Below the pieces are notes generated by a model, which worked only from the letters and a program-made list of their open reading frames with translations, searched no databases and was not told where the DNA came from. A DNA stretch of 64,000 nucleotides from Fratercula arctica (taxonomy: Eukaryota; Chordata; Aves; Charadriiformes; Alcidae), in assembly GCA_947846985.1 (NCBI GenBank), contig CANTUZ010000001.1:181922955-181986954 (forward strand). Reading direction: 5' to 3'. A program made the position numbers and the translations under genes. Below, one piece after another: positions 25,101 to 37,413 of this stretch (the stretch's first letter is position 1; every line of letters starts with the position of its first letter).

Positions 25101-25267
25101 TTCACTCTCAGAGGGCAGAGTGTACCCGAACGGAGCCATGCTCGCATCTTGATAGCTTTGGCTTCACACTGTGTCACTTGTCATGGTTTGCACATAGTTT
25201 GCTCATTCCCACTTACTGGGAATCTCGCTTGCAGTTTTCTACCAGTGGCGGCATTTACACAGCGATG
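22200..25267. other. Intergenic DNA, no gene seen
   Basis: Mostly AT-rich and stop-dense. A pyrimidine-rich low-complexity run lies near 23352-23378. The part at about 24660-25000 is repeat-free, AT-rich and rich in TAAT/ATTA cores, so it could be conserved non-coding DNA, but that cannot be judged from one sequence. Confidence 0.45.
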
Positions 25268-25427
25268 CTGAGAAGGTTTTGCAACAAGTTGCCCAGGGAG
25301 GTTGTGCAGTCTCCATTCTTGGATATTTTTGAGACCTGCAAAGATAAAGCCCTGAGCAACCTGGTTTGAGGTCAGAGCTGACCCTGCTTTGTGCTAAGAC
25401 GCCTTCCCATCTGAATTGTCCCATGAA
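25268..25427 (+). mobile_element. Degraded CR1 LINE fragment
   Basis: The translation NKLPREVVQSPFLDIFET followed by CKDKALSNLV is the CR1 ORF2 C-terminus. It is followed by a decayed version of the CTGACCCTGCTTTG and CCTTCCCATCTGAATTG tail. No clean terminal repeat remains, so the copy is old. Confidence 0.82.
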
Positions 25428-28020
25428 CATATGCAAGTGCAGGGAAGGTAAGCAGAGAACAAAGGAAGATCCTGAATGGAAACTTCATTTTGAGGATGTT
25501 GAGGATCAAAGAGATTTAAATAGTAGGAAATGGTGGGAAAGGATCCCATGGGAAAAAGAAACAATGAAAAAGAGGAGTTGATAACTGAGGAAATGTTCTG
25601 ATCCATCTCAAACAGCCTCTCCGAAAAATGGCAAAAAGGAGGGAGCAAACAAGCAGACAATATTGGCTTTTTAGAAACAAATATTGCATTTCAGTTTTGA
25701 CTACTGTGACTCCTTTCTGCTTGTCTTTCTCATTTCCCTGACAATAGGTAGGAATTACACCACGGCCAGCCACAGCAGCAGTACTTGTCTGCCTGCAGAG
25801 AAGAAAGGAGCCTGCTCTTTCTTAAAATCCCCAGCCTTGAAGCTGTGTCGGGCAGGACCCATCGGGGCTGTGCGCACGAGCAGGCTGAAAGCCTTTTTTT
25901 CCCCAGGAACTGAAGAGCTGGAATGAAGGCAGACTTGAGGAAAACATCTATTATATTCACATGGCACATGTTTCCTTCGCATATAGCTGAGAGCAAAGAA
26001 GGTTGCAACAGAGAGACAGGGCTCTGAGTGTTTTAAAGTTACACAGTTATGTGTCTTCTTGAATAAATACATCGAGTCCTAAAAATAACCCGGTCTGTAA
26101 ACATTCCTCCTCCATGGAGGGACCTGGTTATAAGGACCAAAACTGGTTCTGCATGTAGCATACAGTATTGCAATGAACAATGTTCTCCCTAGATCGGTCC
26201 CTAGGTTGTGACAGAGCCTTAGGAAAGGTGCCTGTTGTTGCTTTGGCAGAATCTCCTCGGTTGGGCAAAGCCTGTGTACAGATGGTACTGTACCAATAAC
26301 AGCAGTTATGGGCCTTTGGTGGGTGATTTGCAGTTCGGGTCACTAACAATAAAAAATTATTGGAAATAAAAACAGAAGAATGAAACAGACTTTAGGGAAA
26401 AAAAAAAAAAAAAAAAAAGGAAGAGAAGAAGGAATTCAATATGCAGAGAAGTGTTCCAGACGTCACAAAGCAGCATGAGGCCCAGGTCTATGACCTGCCT
26501 GCAGGAATCAGATAAGCTGCTCTTCCGCAGACCCCAATTGCCAAACATCAAAAGAAAAGCATGAGATTAGAAGTATTTCTGTGAGTGCGCTGCTGCTGTA
26601 ATGTATATTTCTGAAAGGATTTGATGCTACTACACTCCTCTTTGCAGAGGAGCTGGATTTATGCTTTTTCTCTCTCCAACAAGGAGTTTGCTGTGGACGG
26701 TGTGGCCTCACAGGGCTTCTCCTTCATAAGTTTCTTCCCTACTCCTTGTGCAGAAAACTACCCTCTTCCCCCAAACAGTGAAAAGCTGCTGACATCCCCC
26801 ATGCAGAGGAAGTGTTAGGAGAGAAATAAGATGGTGTTAAAACCTAGTCATCCAGAAGAGCTACTCACCCAGAAGTCATCTGGAAGCTGAGAATTGTTTG
26901 TGAGCATTTGGGAACAGGGACTTGCTGCTTCTATTTGAATATCTGAAGGGGACAGAAAGGAATCTATAGTGATTTGCTGTCTCTCCATTTTTCCCCTTGT
27001 GTTCCTATGAAACAGGACTTCCATTCATATTGGTTTGCCTCTGAAATGGTGACGTAAGCCATTCTCCTTCACCTCAAGGTGGTGGAACTCACAGACCAGA
27101 CTTCCTCCTTTTGCCTGTCCTTGGCTGTCCTACTTGGGAGTTTGTATATTAGGAATCGCAATGACATGCCACATCACATTCAGGGAGCCCGGGCTCCCCA
27201 CAGGACAGTTTTGAGTGCACAGGGAAATGGACAACCCCTTTGTCATTTGTGACTTAGAAGGGATGTACAGGAGAGAGACCGTAGGTTAGAAGAGCTGGTC
27301 TGTCCGGTGTTTGCAGTGGCACCTCTGTTGATAAAGGGGCTGCAACTGTTTGTTAATAAATACAGTTTGAATCCTTGCATGTCACTGTCCATAATTCCAA
27401 GCACAGGCTCATTCTAACATCTGATAAATGTCTCTTTTGTCTATATCCTGCACCGGGCAGCTACAAGTCAATCAACTTTATGTTCGTATTCACAGTTTGG
27501 TCTGTCTAATTTTTATAGTTCTTGCAATCTGCGCAAAGTTTAAGCCACTTACTTTAAAATGCACCCTAAAAAGCTGAAAGGTTCTGCTCGCAGGACCGTA
27601 ACTACTGCAACTTTATGGCCTGAGATAAAAAGTCCTCTCCCACTAAGCCCCTCCTAGGAGGCTGTTAAAATTAAGGGCATTGTATTAAAAGTCTGCTACA
27701 TCTTTTACTAGTGAGTTGTAACCTGTTCACTTGTGGGAAAATGATCTTGCCAGTCTAGTGAGTATGTGAATTGCTGCCTTTCCAGTCTTTGAGAGGTGTC
27801 TGCTCTTTGTTTCCAGGTGGTTGTCATGATGAAGGCTACTCACCGCAGGAAAAGCAATAATATACATACTGCAATACAGCGCATTAGCCCAGAGTATGAT
27901 GATACTAGCTGAAGAGGACAGAAATGGAAAAATTTACTTTCTGCATAAACTAGACAAAAACGTAATTTGTGGAAGCAGATAGTGCAATTAAATGTTCTTT
28001 TTTGGTTTTGTATTTTCTAG
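25428..28020. other. Intergenic DNA, no gene seen
   Basis: Contains a run of 21 A at 26398-26418 and otherwise unremarkable stop-dense sequence. Short frames at 25.4-26.8 kb overlap on both strands without recognisable similarity. Confidence 0.5.
26398..26418 (+). repeat. Poly-A run (21 A)
   Basis: Uninterrupted run of 21 A. The short GGAAGAGAAGAAGG after it is purine-rich. It could be the tail of an old retroposed sequence or a simple homopolymer; no retrogene was recognised to its left. Confidence 0.8.
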
Positions 28021-28083
28021 GCAACAGAGGTGGAGGCAGAGGAGATGAAGCAACCTGGAGTGACTGACTCCTGGAGCAATGCA
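28021..28083 (+). other. Possible terminal exon with adjacent polyA signal
   Basis: A strong pyrimidine tract (TTTTTTGGTTTTGTATTTTCTAG) is followed by 22 open codons in phase 0 (ATEVEAEEMKQPG, then VTDSWSNAE). The next codon is TAA, which overlaps an AATAAA at 28085-28090. This resembles a last coding exon, but a stop codon overlapping the polyA signal would be unusual. No upstream exon that joins in phase was identified, so it may be part of a non-coding transcript or chance. Confidence 0.2.
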
Positions 28084-28186
28084 GAATAAAGAGGGCAGTA
28101 GTGAATTGTCTGCCTGAGACTCAGCAGTTTCCCCCAACAGAATCAACTAGTCCCTGGCCTCCTAACATACATACACATGCACATCT

Positions 28187-28260
28187 TATACAACTGGATT
28201 TTAGACATACATATACACTTTCATATACAACTGGATTTTAGACATACATATACACTTTCA
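28187..28260 (+). repeat. Two exact tandem copies of a 37-bp unit
   Basis: The unit beginning TATACAACTGGATTTTAGAC occupies 28187-28223 and again 28224-28260 without a visible mismatch. This is a recent local duplication. Confidence 0.95.
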
Positions 28261-31200
28261 TAAGCATGACTATTATATTTAAGGTACTTTCTACAAACAT
28301 TCTTACCTTCTGTTTGTTCCATGTCATTTCTGTCTCCGCAAAGGTAATTGTTGAGGACGCTAAGGCAATTTATAGGCACCTGTGGGCTCATAAATCTTAT
28401 GTGCTTATCCTAGAGACGTCTCTTCTATGCATGCTATTTTAGACAGTATCTACCATCCATCACTGTACAGTGTATCTATGGTAAAAAAAAAAAGAACTAT
28501 TGTACCAAATCTGATCTCTGACAAAGCAGACACAGGCCAGCCCAGTAGTGATGATGGCAGCTGCTAGGTCGTTTATTATAGAGGGCAGAATGGAGACTTG
28601 TGCAGTGTGTGAAAAATTGACACTTCCTCAAGTTTCTTCCCTTCTATGGATTCTTCAACTTCTTCAGGCAAAGAAAAAAAGGCAAAAAAATTTGTGTAAT
28701 AGTTAGGCTTTCAGGAAAAGGTCAACCATCCATATCAAGGTCCTAGCGATAGGCACTATACTAGAAAGCATTTCAGAGTGGTTTGAGTTAGAGAAGCATT
28801 TCAGAATATTAATAATGAACAAGAGTTGAAAACAATGAATGTGCTTGGAGGAGGAATATTCCCATTTCGGGTAACCAATTTCACCCTCCTACTTAGCCAC
28901 TCAGTCTCCCACTGACCCTTCCACAGTCCATGGAGGAAAACAAGTTGCTTCAGGAGAAGACTGAGGATGACTCTGCATTAGTAGCTCAGCTCAGGAATGC
29001 AGTTTAGACTGTGCCCACTTCTTACTCTCTCCTAATTCAAGTTGCACGGTCTCTGCACATGAATGAGATTTGTCCGAAACATACTCCAGCCACCATTGTG
29101 CATTCAGTTTATACGGACCGGACATGAGCTAAACTGAAGTAAAATCCTGAAATGCACAAAGTGTGGGAGCTGGGTCCTCAGCACCAGCTGTTTCACTCCA
29201 CAAACCCATTCCTGCTGAGTTGCCCTACTCACTAATGCAGAGATAAATGACTAAGTTAGGTACTGAATCACCTTTAAGGTGTTCAGCTCCCCAGTCTCTG
29301 CCTGCTTCAGGAGGAGCTTAGGGTAAGCCTAGCCACCGAACTCAGGCTTCTCAAACTTAGCACTGGAAGCAGAGAGTGGAAATACTTCTCTTCTCCCATC
29401 TGTGTCTGTGTTTACAAATAAGACTCCCACACAACTGAGGAGTCCTTCCTCCTTTAATTAAATTGATGAGTTGACCATGGTGAGTGGCTACACCGAAACT
29501 TTTAACTTCTTACGAATTCATGATATAAGCAGCCTCTCTGCTTGACCATTAATTTAAATACTCATGCAAAAGCTAGGATTACTTGATGCTTTTCTCTCTT
29601 TCATGCAGGCTTATAATGACCTTAAAAGCATTAACTGAGTGTGAGGTCACAGAATTACTTTAGCTGCGGATCAGTTGCTTAATAACAGTTTTCTCAGAGT
29701 CATGTAATCATGCAGGCTGTAAGGCTCAAGTAATTCTTTCATTTCCTGCCTACATATTAATGGATTTAACCACTCCTATGCACAAAAAGGAAAAATGAGT
29801 TAATGGGAGATTTTCAGTACTTGGGTTTACAGTGTCCAAAACATACAGAGAAGCATGTATCGGCAAAATTAATCAGCTATTTCTTTAACTACTTAAGAAA
29901 TCAAATGCTGTTTGAAAGTCAAACATCAATATAGTCACCTCTTATATAGTCAAGCAGGATTTCACAGTGTTTTACCATTACTAATTAATGGCTTGTCTTT
30001 GACTATATCTTAAGTCAATTAAACAAGTTTATAGGCTGCAGTAGGCAAAAGCTAATAAATTTATTTTTAGTCATAATTTTTAATGGATAAAGATTATAAA
30101 GTGAACTTTCTCCTGATGAAATATTAAATGTTCCATAAAAGCAAAATATTTGATTCTGACATTACTGTGGTACTGCCTGTCTTTTTTAGTGTCAGAAATA
30201 TTTATGATTTTAAATAGGACAATGCATGGCTAAAATATTTTAAAAAATTGCAAAACTAACAATAGATGTTCCTGCCTCATAATAAACAATTGTTGAATGA
30301 TTTTTATTAAAATTAGCTCTCAAGTGACAGTTAATAAATGCATAGTTCTATTATGCATGCTAAATTCATCATTCCAAAAACTTAAAAGCAGATAGATCAA
30401 AACAACAGAGATAAAAAAGTCACAAAGACAAAATACAGCAACACCAGTAAATGACAGGGAAATAATTCAGACTTAAAAATGACTTCTTATTTAGTAACTT
30501 GTAACAACAATTTATGGAACTAAATTAGAGGCAAATCAGAGTCTTTCTGATGTTTTAGATATGCAATTTCTCTAGTGCATATAGTTTGATCATCCAGCAG
30601 AGGAATTCACATTACAAAGTCCCCTTCAAAAGAGCAAAAACCACAGTTTCTCTATGTTTCTGCGTCCAGGCAACACTTATTCATGGGTAATGAATGAAGG
30701 AAAAAAAGGGGTATAAAATTCATTTTGTAATCTACTTTAATTAAAGCCCCTAAACATTTACTCAGTAATTGGAGAAGTCAGACTGTCTGTGAGCGCTGTG
30801 TTTCTACGTATGTTTCATGTATGCCCAGACCTTATCTGCACTGAACCACACAAATACTGGATTTAATGGGCTTTGTGCCCTTTACCTTAATCACTCTGTT
30901 GGCTCTTTGATGTTGCATAGGTTTGGTGTGATGATGGAAAGAGTTGCTTCGACCACGTATTTTCACCTCTGTTTGTAAAAGGTGAAGGGCAAAACTTTTC
31001 ATCAAGGAGCAGTTTATCTTTAATTAGGAGAAATATAATTAGGCATTATCACCTAATTGCTATTACTGATGGAGAGGAGAAAGTCATATTTTCACAAGTA
31101 GTGACCCATGCCCTATTATCGCTCTGCTGTTTACTGCATAATGAACCTGTATTTGTGTTTGGCAGCTAGCCAGCAAAAATTAAAAGGTAATCAACATGCT

Positions 31201-31731
31201 TCTCCGCAGTCCGGTCATCAAAGTCGCTGACTTCACAGATGAGTAAATAACAAAGTCAAGTTGTGATGTCCTAACAGAAACCCTTCTTTAGGAATAACTA
31301 TCTCCTCTCTCAAGACATCAAATGATACTTGAAATAACCACATACAAAAAAGCTTTGCAAAATAGGTTAGAAGAACTGTGCTATACATCTGGTGTTGAGT
31401 TAAAAAACAGTTTAATGTCTCAAGGCACCACCACGGTAGAATTTTATACCTGCAAGTAATCATCTAATACACTATTATACAGTTAAGATAATGTATTAAT
31501 AAATAGCTTGTGCAATTTTGGGAAGCAATCTATAAAGGAATGTTAGATATACAGTAGGCACGTACTATAATACAAGTAAAAAACAAAATTCCTAGAAAAA
31601 GCATGCTGAGCACCTTTTGGTATAGGTTGAGTTTCTTATTCTAAACACTATGGAAATCTTAACTTACAAAAGGTAAAACTGAAATCTTATAGTAACTGCT
31701 TATTTAAACTGATTTTCCTGGGTATTTTCCT
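28261..31731. other. TMEM117 3' flank, includes presumed 3' UTR
   Basis: The 3' UTR of the minus-strand TMEM117 gene must begin at 31731 and run leftward. Candidate polyA signals in the minus sense include ATTAAA near 31411 and AATAAA at 30303-30308; I cannot tell which is used. About 29.4-31.2 kb is AT-rich, free of recognised repeats and stop-dense in all frames. It is dense in TAATTA/ATTTAAAT-type cores, as in many conserved non-coding elements. Confidence 0.45.
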
Positions 31732-32372
31732 CTATGTCACAGGATTACTCTTAGGGACAGAGGACTCTGGTACTGGCTGTAAAGGGCTATCTTGCTCATT
31801 CAGTTGTGCATTCAAGTTTTCAGAAGTTAGGAGAGAAGAATTGAAAACTATTTCACTTAAGTCTGATTTTATGGATACGAGATGTGGTTCTTGAAAACTT
31901 AACGGTTCTTCTACTAACACCTGTGTATTTTCTCGTGTCATTCCCATATCTGATGGTGACTTTCGTTTCATTCTTGTGTATGATTTGTCTAAATTTTCCA
32001 TGCCTTGGTCAGTTTTCTGAAATCGCCCGAAGAACCAGATGAAGAAACCAAACAAAGCAAAAGCCAGCAAACTTGGAATAAAAGCTAGGCATTTGACATC
32101 AAGGCTAGAGCCTGTGAATCTGCTGTGCAAGAACATGTCTCCTTCAGCATAGGTCCGGTTGGTCAACGGGTTAGTGTTATTTGATCTCCACTCCCAAGAT
32201 AACTTAGTTCTATTGAGGTCCTTCAAGCTTTCTGAGTCCTTCACTGTGTAGATCTTCTGTCCAGGACCGATGTATTGACCATATTCATGAGGTTTGTAAA
32301 ATATTTGGTTCTTCCACATATTCAGATCCAAGATTAAAACAAGGAAGATAATTCCATAGTTAAACCATTTGC
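31732..32372 (-). CDS. TMEM117: TMEM117 terminal coding exon (C-terminal 212 residues)
   Basis: Encodes the C-terminus of transmembrane protein 117, a multi-pass membrane protein linked in the literature to the ER-stress response. The exon starts after TTCTTTTTCCAAACAG and its first two bases complete a Gly codon begun in the exon at 41861. It reads KWFNYGIIFLVLILDLNMW (a membrane span), then EYGQYIGPGQKIYTVKDSES and LNRTKLSWEWRSN. These are nearly identical to mammalian TMEM117. CLAFIPSLLAFALFGFFIWF is the last span, followed by a cytoplasmic tail of about 95 residues. N-glycosylation sequons NRT occur twice in the loop between the spans. The stop is at 31732-31734. An in-frame ATG at 32410-32412 gives an apparent longer frame, but those 12-13 codons lie in the intron. 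Confidence 0.97.
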
Positions 32373-33164
32373 CTGTTTGGAAAAAGAAAGTTCTGTCATC
32401 TAATATATCCATTTTAGAAGCAGTACAAATGCAGTCATATGTAAAAGCTACCCAGAGAAAAAAAAATCCTTTTTTTTATTAATCTGTAAAGCAAAGTTGT
32501 AATAAAATTTCCACCATAGTCAGATTTATGCTGAATATCCCTTAGCATTTTACAATTAGGTCTGGGCACATAATAAAATAATTTTGTAATGCAAGCACAG
32601 CAGCGTATCAGTTGAATTCACATTGCAGTTTGTAGATGACCTGTTGATTAGACCACTAGGTGATGTGGTGGCATAGATCAATAAGACTAAAAAAGCATGA
32701 ATTGCAAGGCTTAGAAAATATTCACATGGAAATTCTCCATGAAAAGGCACTATTTGATAGAACTGTTTACATGCCAGGAATGACTGAAGTGACTGAGGTT
32801 TTGGGAGTTAGTAATTATGTAAATTTTAAGAGTATATACATACATTGTTTGAAATAGCAATCATGCTGCGCAGACATAATCAGGTGGGGACAATTGGATA
32901 AAATGTGATTTAGAGATATTATACCCTCGAGAAATAGCAAGGGCTGACTGTAGTCTTGGGAGGCTAGTCAGCTTAGCTTTTCCTGTAGTCTGCGTAATGA
33001 GAAACTCCTCCAGGGATTGACTCATAGCCTAACATTAAGCTCCTGCGATTCTGGAGGAGGAAACATTTCTCCTCTTATTATTTAGAATTAGTCTTTTGTG
33101 TGCTTCCTCCAGGCATCCAAAAGACATTAAAGATAACTTTATGCAATTGCAAAGTTGGTCCAGC

Positions 33165-33228
33165 TTTGAGTAGGGTGGTGGAACAGATGAACCCCAGGTG
33201 TCCCTTCTAACCGAATTATTCTAAGAAT
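33165..33228 (+). mobile_element. Decayed CR1 3' tail
   Basis: GCTTTGAGTAGGGTGGTGGA is followed by a decayed target of the standard CR1 end (GTGTCCCTTCTAACCGAATT, then ATTCTAAGAAT). Only the last 60 or so bases of the element remain recognisable. Confidence 0.65.
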
Positions 33229-35158
33229 ACACAAAACAAACTATACTATTTTCATAGTCAAAGCATCTCTGACATTCTAGGTGGACGTATGTTAAGGTCT
33301 TATCTGTGCAGCGATGACTGGCACTACACGAGAACCCACCAAATCTACGTCAGCATTATGTAAAAGGACATTCATGGAGGAATGGTCCTGCTGGTGGTGA
33401 ATTATATTTGTCTATACTGGAATCATATTTAAATATGTTTCAAGTGAAAAAGAAAATGAAAGTATCAGAGTACGTATGAAACGACTTATGTCATCGGCTT
33501 GGGAAAGAATAAATGGATTCCTGTTCCTGAAAGTCTGTGTTCAAATTGTACGACCAGAATGCTCCAGGAGGGTAAGGACGGTAATTCCTTGTATTTCAGC
33601 AACTGTATTTAATAGTCCTCTTCAGTCTAGATTATACTTAGACTGAAAATGAACAAGAACGTTCATTTTCTTTTGTTATGGTTGCTATCCAGAAATCAAG
33701 CTGCACTGAAAACACCTTTCAGTCATTCCTGTTCACATAATTCCTGAATAACTCCTCCTTTTTCTGTGGTTTCATCAATATTATAATTGACCCGTTAAAT
33801 AAGATTATGGTTTTAGAAGATTGTCACCACATTTTACAGTATTTAAGTTCCTTAAATCAACACCAAGACACTGAAAATGATGTTAAAATATGAAATACAA
33901 ACAATACACTCTATTTTGATGCTGTTTCCTGTGGATTTCTGCCCTGTATTTCCAGTGTTTCTCTCCATCAGAATAACCCTAGCTTCCCCATCACACACGA
34001 CCTTTCAACAGACAGAGGCAGAATGTATCTTGCATAGTGTGTGTTGATGGGCTGGCTGGGGCACACATACTCACTGATCAATTGGCTGCTGTCAAACAGA
34101 ATATAATAGCTGACTTCTCCCTGCTTTTTCCTCAGCTGGGCACTAATGCAGGTGATTCTCCTTTACCTAACCACCATTTCTTAGGACACAGTGATAATGT
34201 CACTATTTTTCAGATTCCCACCCTCTGAAAAATGTTTTTGAAACTGGCCATGGGTTCAGAAGTTATTTGATGCTGACTGCGTGTTGGATAGAGAGTGAGA
34301 GCAATCCACACAGAGAACATGATCACATAATTCTCATTTCCTTAGGAAAATAGACTAAACACAAATGACAATGAAACAAATATTAGAACCATTATCTGTT
34401 TATCTATGGTCAGTTTGAAAGAAAACACGATTTATTGCATTCAAAACTTGCTTTTTCTGTTATGGTTGTTCTCTTGGGCACTTTTTGAAACAACAATTTG
34501 TCATCAAATATTACACTGTGTCTCAACCAGAAAGCTGTTTCAAGCAGAAAGCAACCGCTTGCTGCATTGCCCCAAAATTAATTCCCTAAGCCATATTCTT
34601 TTCCCAGGAAAATGCATTATAAGCTCATCCAAAAAGACCTCCCATTTCTTTTGTTATTGGCTTCATCAAAATATTATCTGTGGTACTTTGCATTTCTGCA
34701 GAGCCAAGACAGGTGACCTTCCAGAGATATCTGTGAGACCCTAAGGATAGTAGGAAGGGGAAAAACTCATGTAAGACCGGTATTGCTCTTTGCCTTCAGC
34801 TGGACACAGCAAGAGTGCAGATGTGGAGGGAGAAAACAGACAGCTGAAAGGTTAGAATAGGAAGTGCAGTGAAATGGGGACATTATTGAGATGGTCTTTA
34901 TAAAGGCCAAAAGACACTGTTACGGTTTTCTTGATTGTAGGTTTCAGGTATGACTGACAAAGGAATCTTAGACATTGCCATGCTGAGCTATGACCTACCT
35001 CCTCTTTAGGCACCCAGTAGATTTCACACCAATCACATTGTCCTAAATGCGACGTGTGTAGAGCAAGCCACCTAAGGAGTAGGACTTGAGATGGAAGCTT
35101 GCAGCTGGGGAAGAAGTTGGCTAAGAAGCTAGCAGAAAACACTGCAAATGCTGGATTT

Positions 35159-35966
35159 TTGGTAAAATGGGCTTATTTGGCTATCACACCTGCTACCAAT
35201 AGGTAGCCAGTTGCTTGATCTCAGGCTTCATGTAGTATCTGTCCTACATCGTGGTTTCATAATTGTGAATCTTTTCTAAGATGGATCTGTCTAAAAAAGG
35301 TTTCACCCTCATGTTAAGAATTTGAGTGCTCACCTGATACAAAAGAGATTCCTGTTGCATAAAAAGCATGGACTTGAAACTCCCTCACTTAGCTCCTTGA
35401 CGGAGCTAGGCAGGCAGGAGCACAGCCCATAGCTCTGCTGTTGGGATCGTTGGGTCAGTGTGGGCTATAAAGGGTGCTCAGATAAACAGCTTCAATGCAG
35501 AAACCCCAGTTAACTAAGATGAACAGCAACCTAAGTGGCAGTTAGTTGCCTGAGATTTGCCTGTATTCTACAGTGGATCTTCTCAGAACTCCCTAAATTT
35601 CTCATTTCTAGACAATTTTTCCATCTTCTGCGTCACTGTCATGCTCGATGAGCTCTATGATTTTTCCTTTTATTTTGAACACCGTTGTCACCAGAAGTAA
35701 ACACTGTATATGAGTAACAGTCTCGCTGTAACCATATATGAACACAATGACATCTTCCTACACCTACTCAGTACTCCCTGTAGCCAGGGGCTGCGTTAAT
35801 CTCCTTAGATAGAAAATGACTGGGAGTTAGTGCTGTCTTGGTTACTTACTGAAAGTATTTGCCTCTTTCTAGAATACAGTGTCCTCTGCTGTCTATCCTT
35901 CTTCCAAGACATGTACTTTTCCGCTGTACTAGCAGGTGTGATAGCCAAATAAGCCCATTTTACCAA
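35159..35966. repeat. 36-bp perfect inverted repeat with 736-bp spacer
   Basis: Positions 35159-35194 (starting TTGGTAAAATGGGCTTATTT) are the exact reverse complement of 35931-35966. Similarity may extend outward by a few bases with one gap (GGATT on both sides) but stops abruptly inward. The spacer has no open frame that looks like a transposase. It could be the ends of a small non-autonomous DNA transposon or foldback element, or the scar of a local inverted duplication. No clear target-site duplication was seen. Confidence 0.9.
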
Positions 35967-37346
35967 GCAATCCTCCTAGATCAGTGATAAACACGTTCGA
36001 AGCAGACTGGATCAAGAGGCCTGACAGCCTCCACTCACAAAACATCTACTTGATGGTAATTCCCCATGACAAGTAATTTTTGAGGTTTATAATACTGACC
36101 AAGCTTAACATTACACATGTGTATAATGTATGTATATGAAATGATTATATATTGCAACTTAATTTTATCATAATGCTTTTTAAAGTAAACTTTAGGTCAT
36201 ATATCGAGCTTATATAGGAAATAAACTTGGTAAATTAGAAGTCACTCCTGACCGACCTCTCATCTTGCACATAAACAAGCTCAGGCTCATAGTATTGTGA
36301 AAAGTCAGAATAAATATATTATGAAGCTATAGGTATTCATTTTCTTAAAAAATATAATTTATTTTACAGCACTTCAAATTTAATTACAGATTAAAGGTGA
36401 TAAGGGAAAATGGAGTCCCACATTATGAAGTCATTTATTTTGTCTCTTAACCAGTTTCTGTAGGGTCAGTACCACTCCTGCCCTACTGTTGGTTGTACTC
36501 CAGTGGTCTGTACGGCCAAGAATACTGGCATGTACCTGGCACCATTTAGCCCTTCTTGAAGCTGCTGGAGTTTTCATAGACACAATTTGAAATGGAAGGA
36601 TGTAGTAAGATCGGCTCTCAAGATTGGAAGGCTAGTCAATCACTTCCGCAAAGAATTATACCCAGACTCTTTAATGAAGTTACAATGAAGAAAATTAGAA
36701 GGTAAAACAGTCTCTGTCATTCAGCCATGCACTACCTAAAAATGGACCTGGCTGATGACTGAAGTTCTTACATGCTACACATGACATTTGGGGAGTCAGG
36801 AATCTGGTTTGGTGTATTGGGAAATGTGGTGCAATATTGAAATTTGGTTAAATAAAGATCCCCCAAAAGAAACAACGGAGGTATGTAGCTAGACAAGAGC
36901 ATATTCTGGGTGTCTCTGTTAGTCTGTGATGCAGAATGTGACACCCTTTTCTAGGCTTTGTAGCCACAATCATTATTAGAGGATGAAAACTTGATCTCTA
37001 TTTTCAAGGAAAGCATGGCTGTTGAGACAACTGTATCCTCATGGCTTGGGCACTCACCAGATGAGAAACCTTGACACTACAACTGTCTCCACTTACGGCA
37101 GTTTGGACCTGCATTGTAGGACCATGCTCTGAACACCAGCCTCAAACCAGGACAATGGGCCTCTGCTTAGAAACAATCATCTCCCCTCCCTGCTGAAGCT
37201 GAACAACAAATGTGCACTGCACATGAATGCCAGGGGCTTTCTTGTGGTGAAAAAGGTATGGATTTTTCTTTTTCTAGAAAGGCACCTATTTCTGCCAAAT
37301 GAACATGATGTTTGGGCAATGCTCATTTTTAAAGAGGCTGATAAAG

Positions 37347-37413
37347 AGGCTGGGGTTGGACTAGATGACCTTTAAAGGTCCCTTCCAACCCAACACATTC
37401 TATGATTCTATGA
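37347..37413 (+). mobile_element. CR1 3' tail fragment
   Basis: GGTTGGACTAGATGACCTTT, GGTCCCTTCCAACCCAACAC and two ATTCTATG-type units form the terminal part of a CR1 element. The rest is missing through 5' truncation. Confidence 0.9.

Noticed and set aside
1..31700. NELL2 3' exons, expected convergent with TMEM117 from mammalian order
   Set aside because: No von Willebrand C-type cysteine-rich exon with splice sites was seen on the + strand. NELL2, if linked, lies left of the window.
31732..32412. A 226-codon open frame taken as a complete small membrane protein
   Set aside because: It is the terminal exon of TMEM117. The first dozen codons are intron, since the acceptor lies at 32373-32374 and the upstream exon at 41861-41990 joins in phase.
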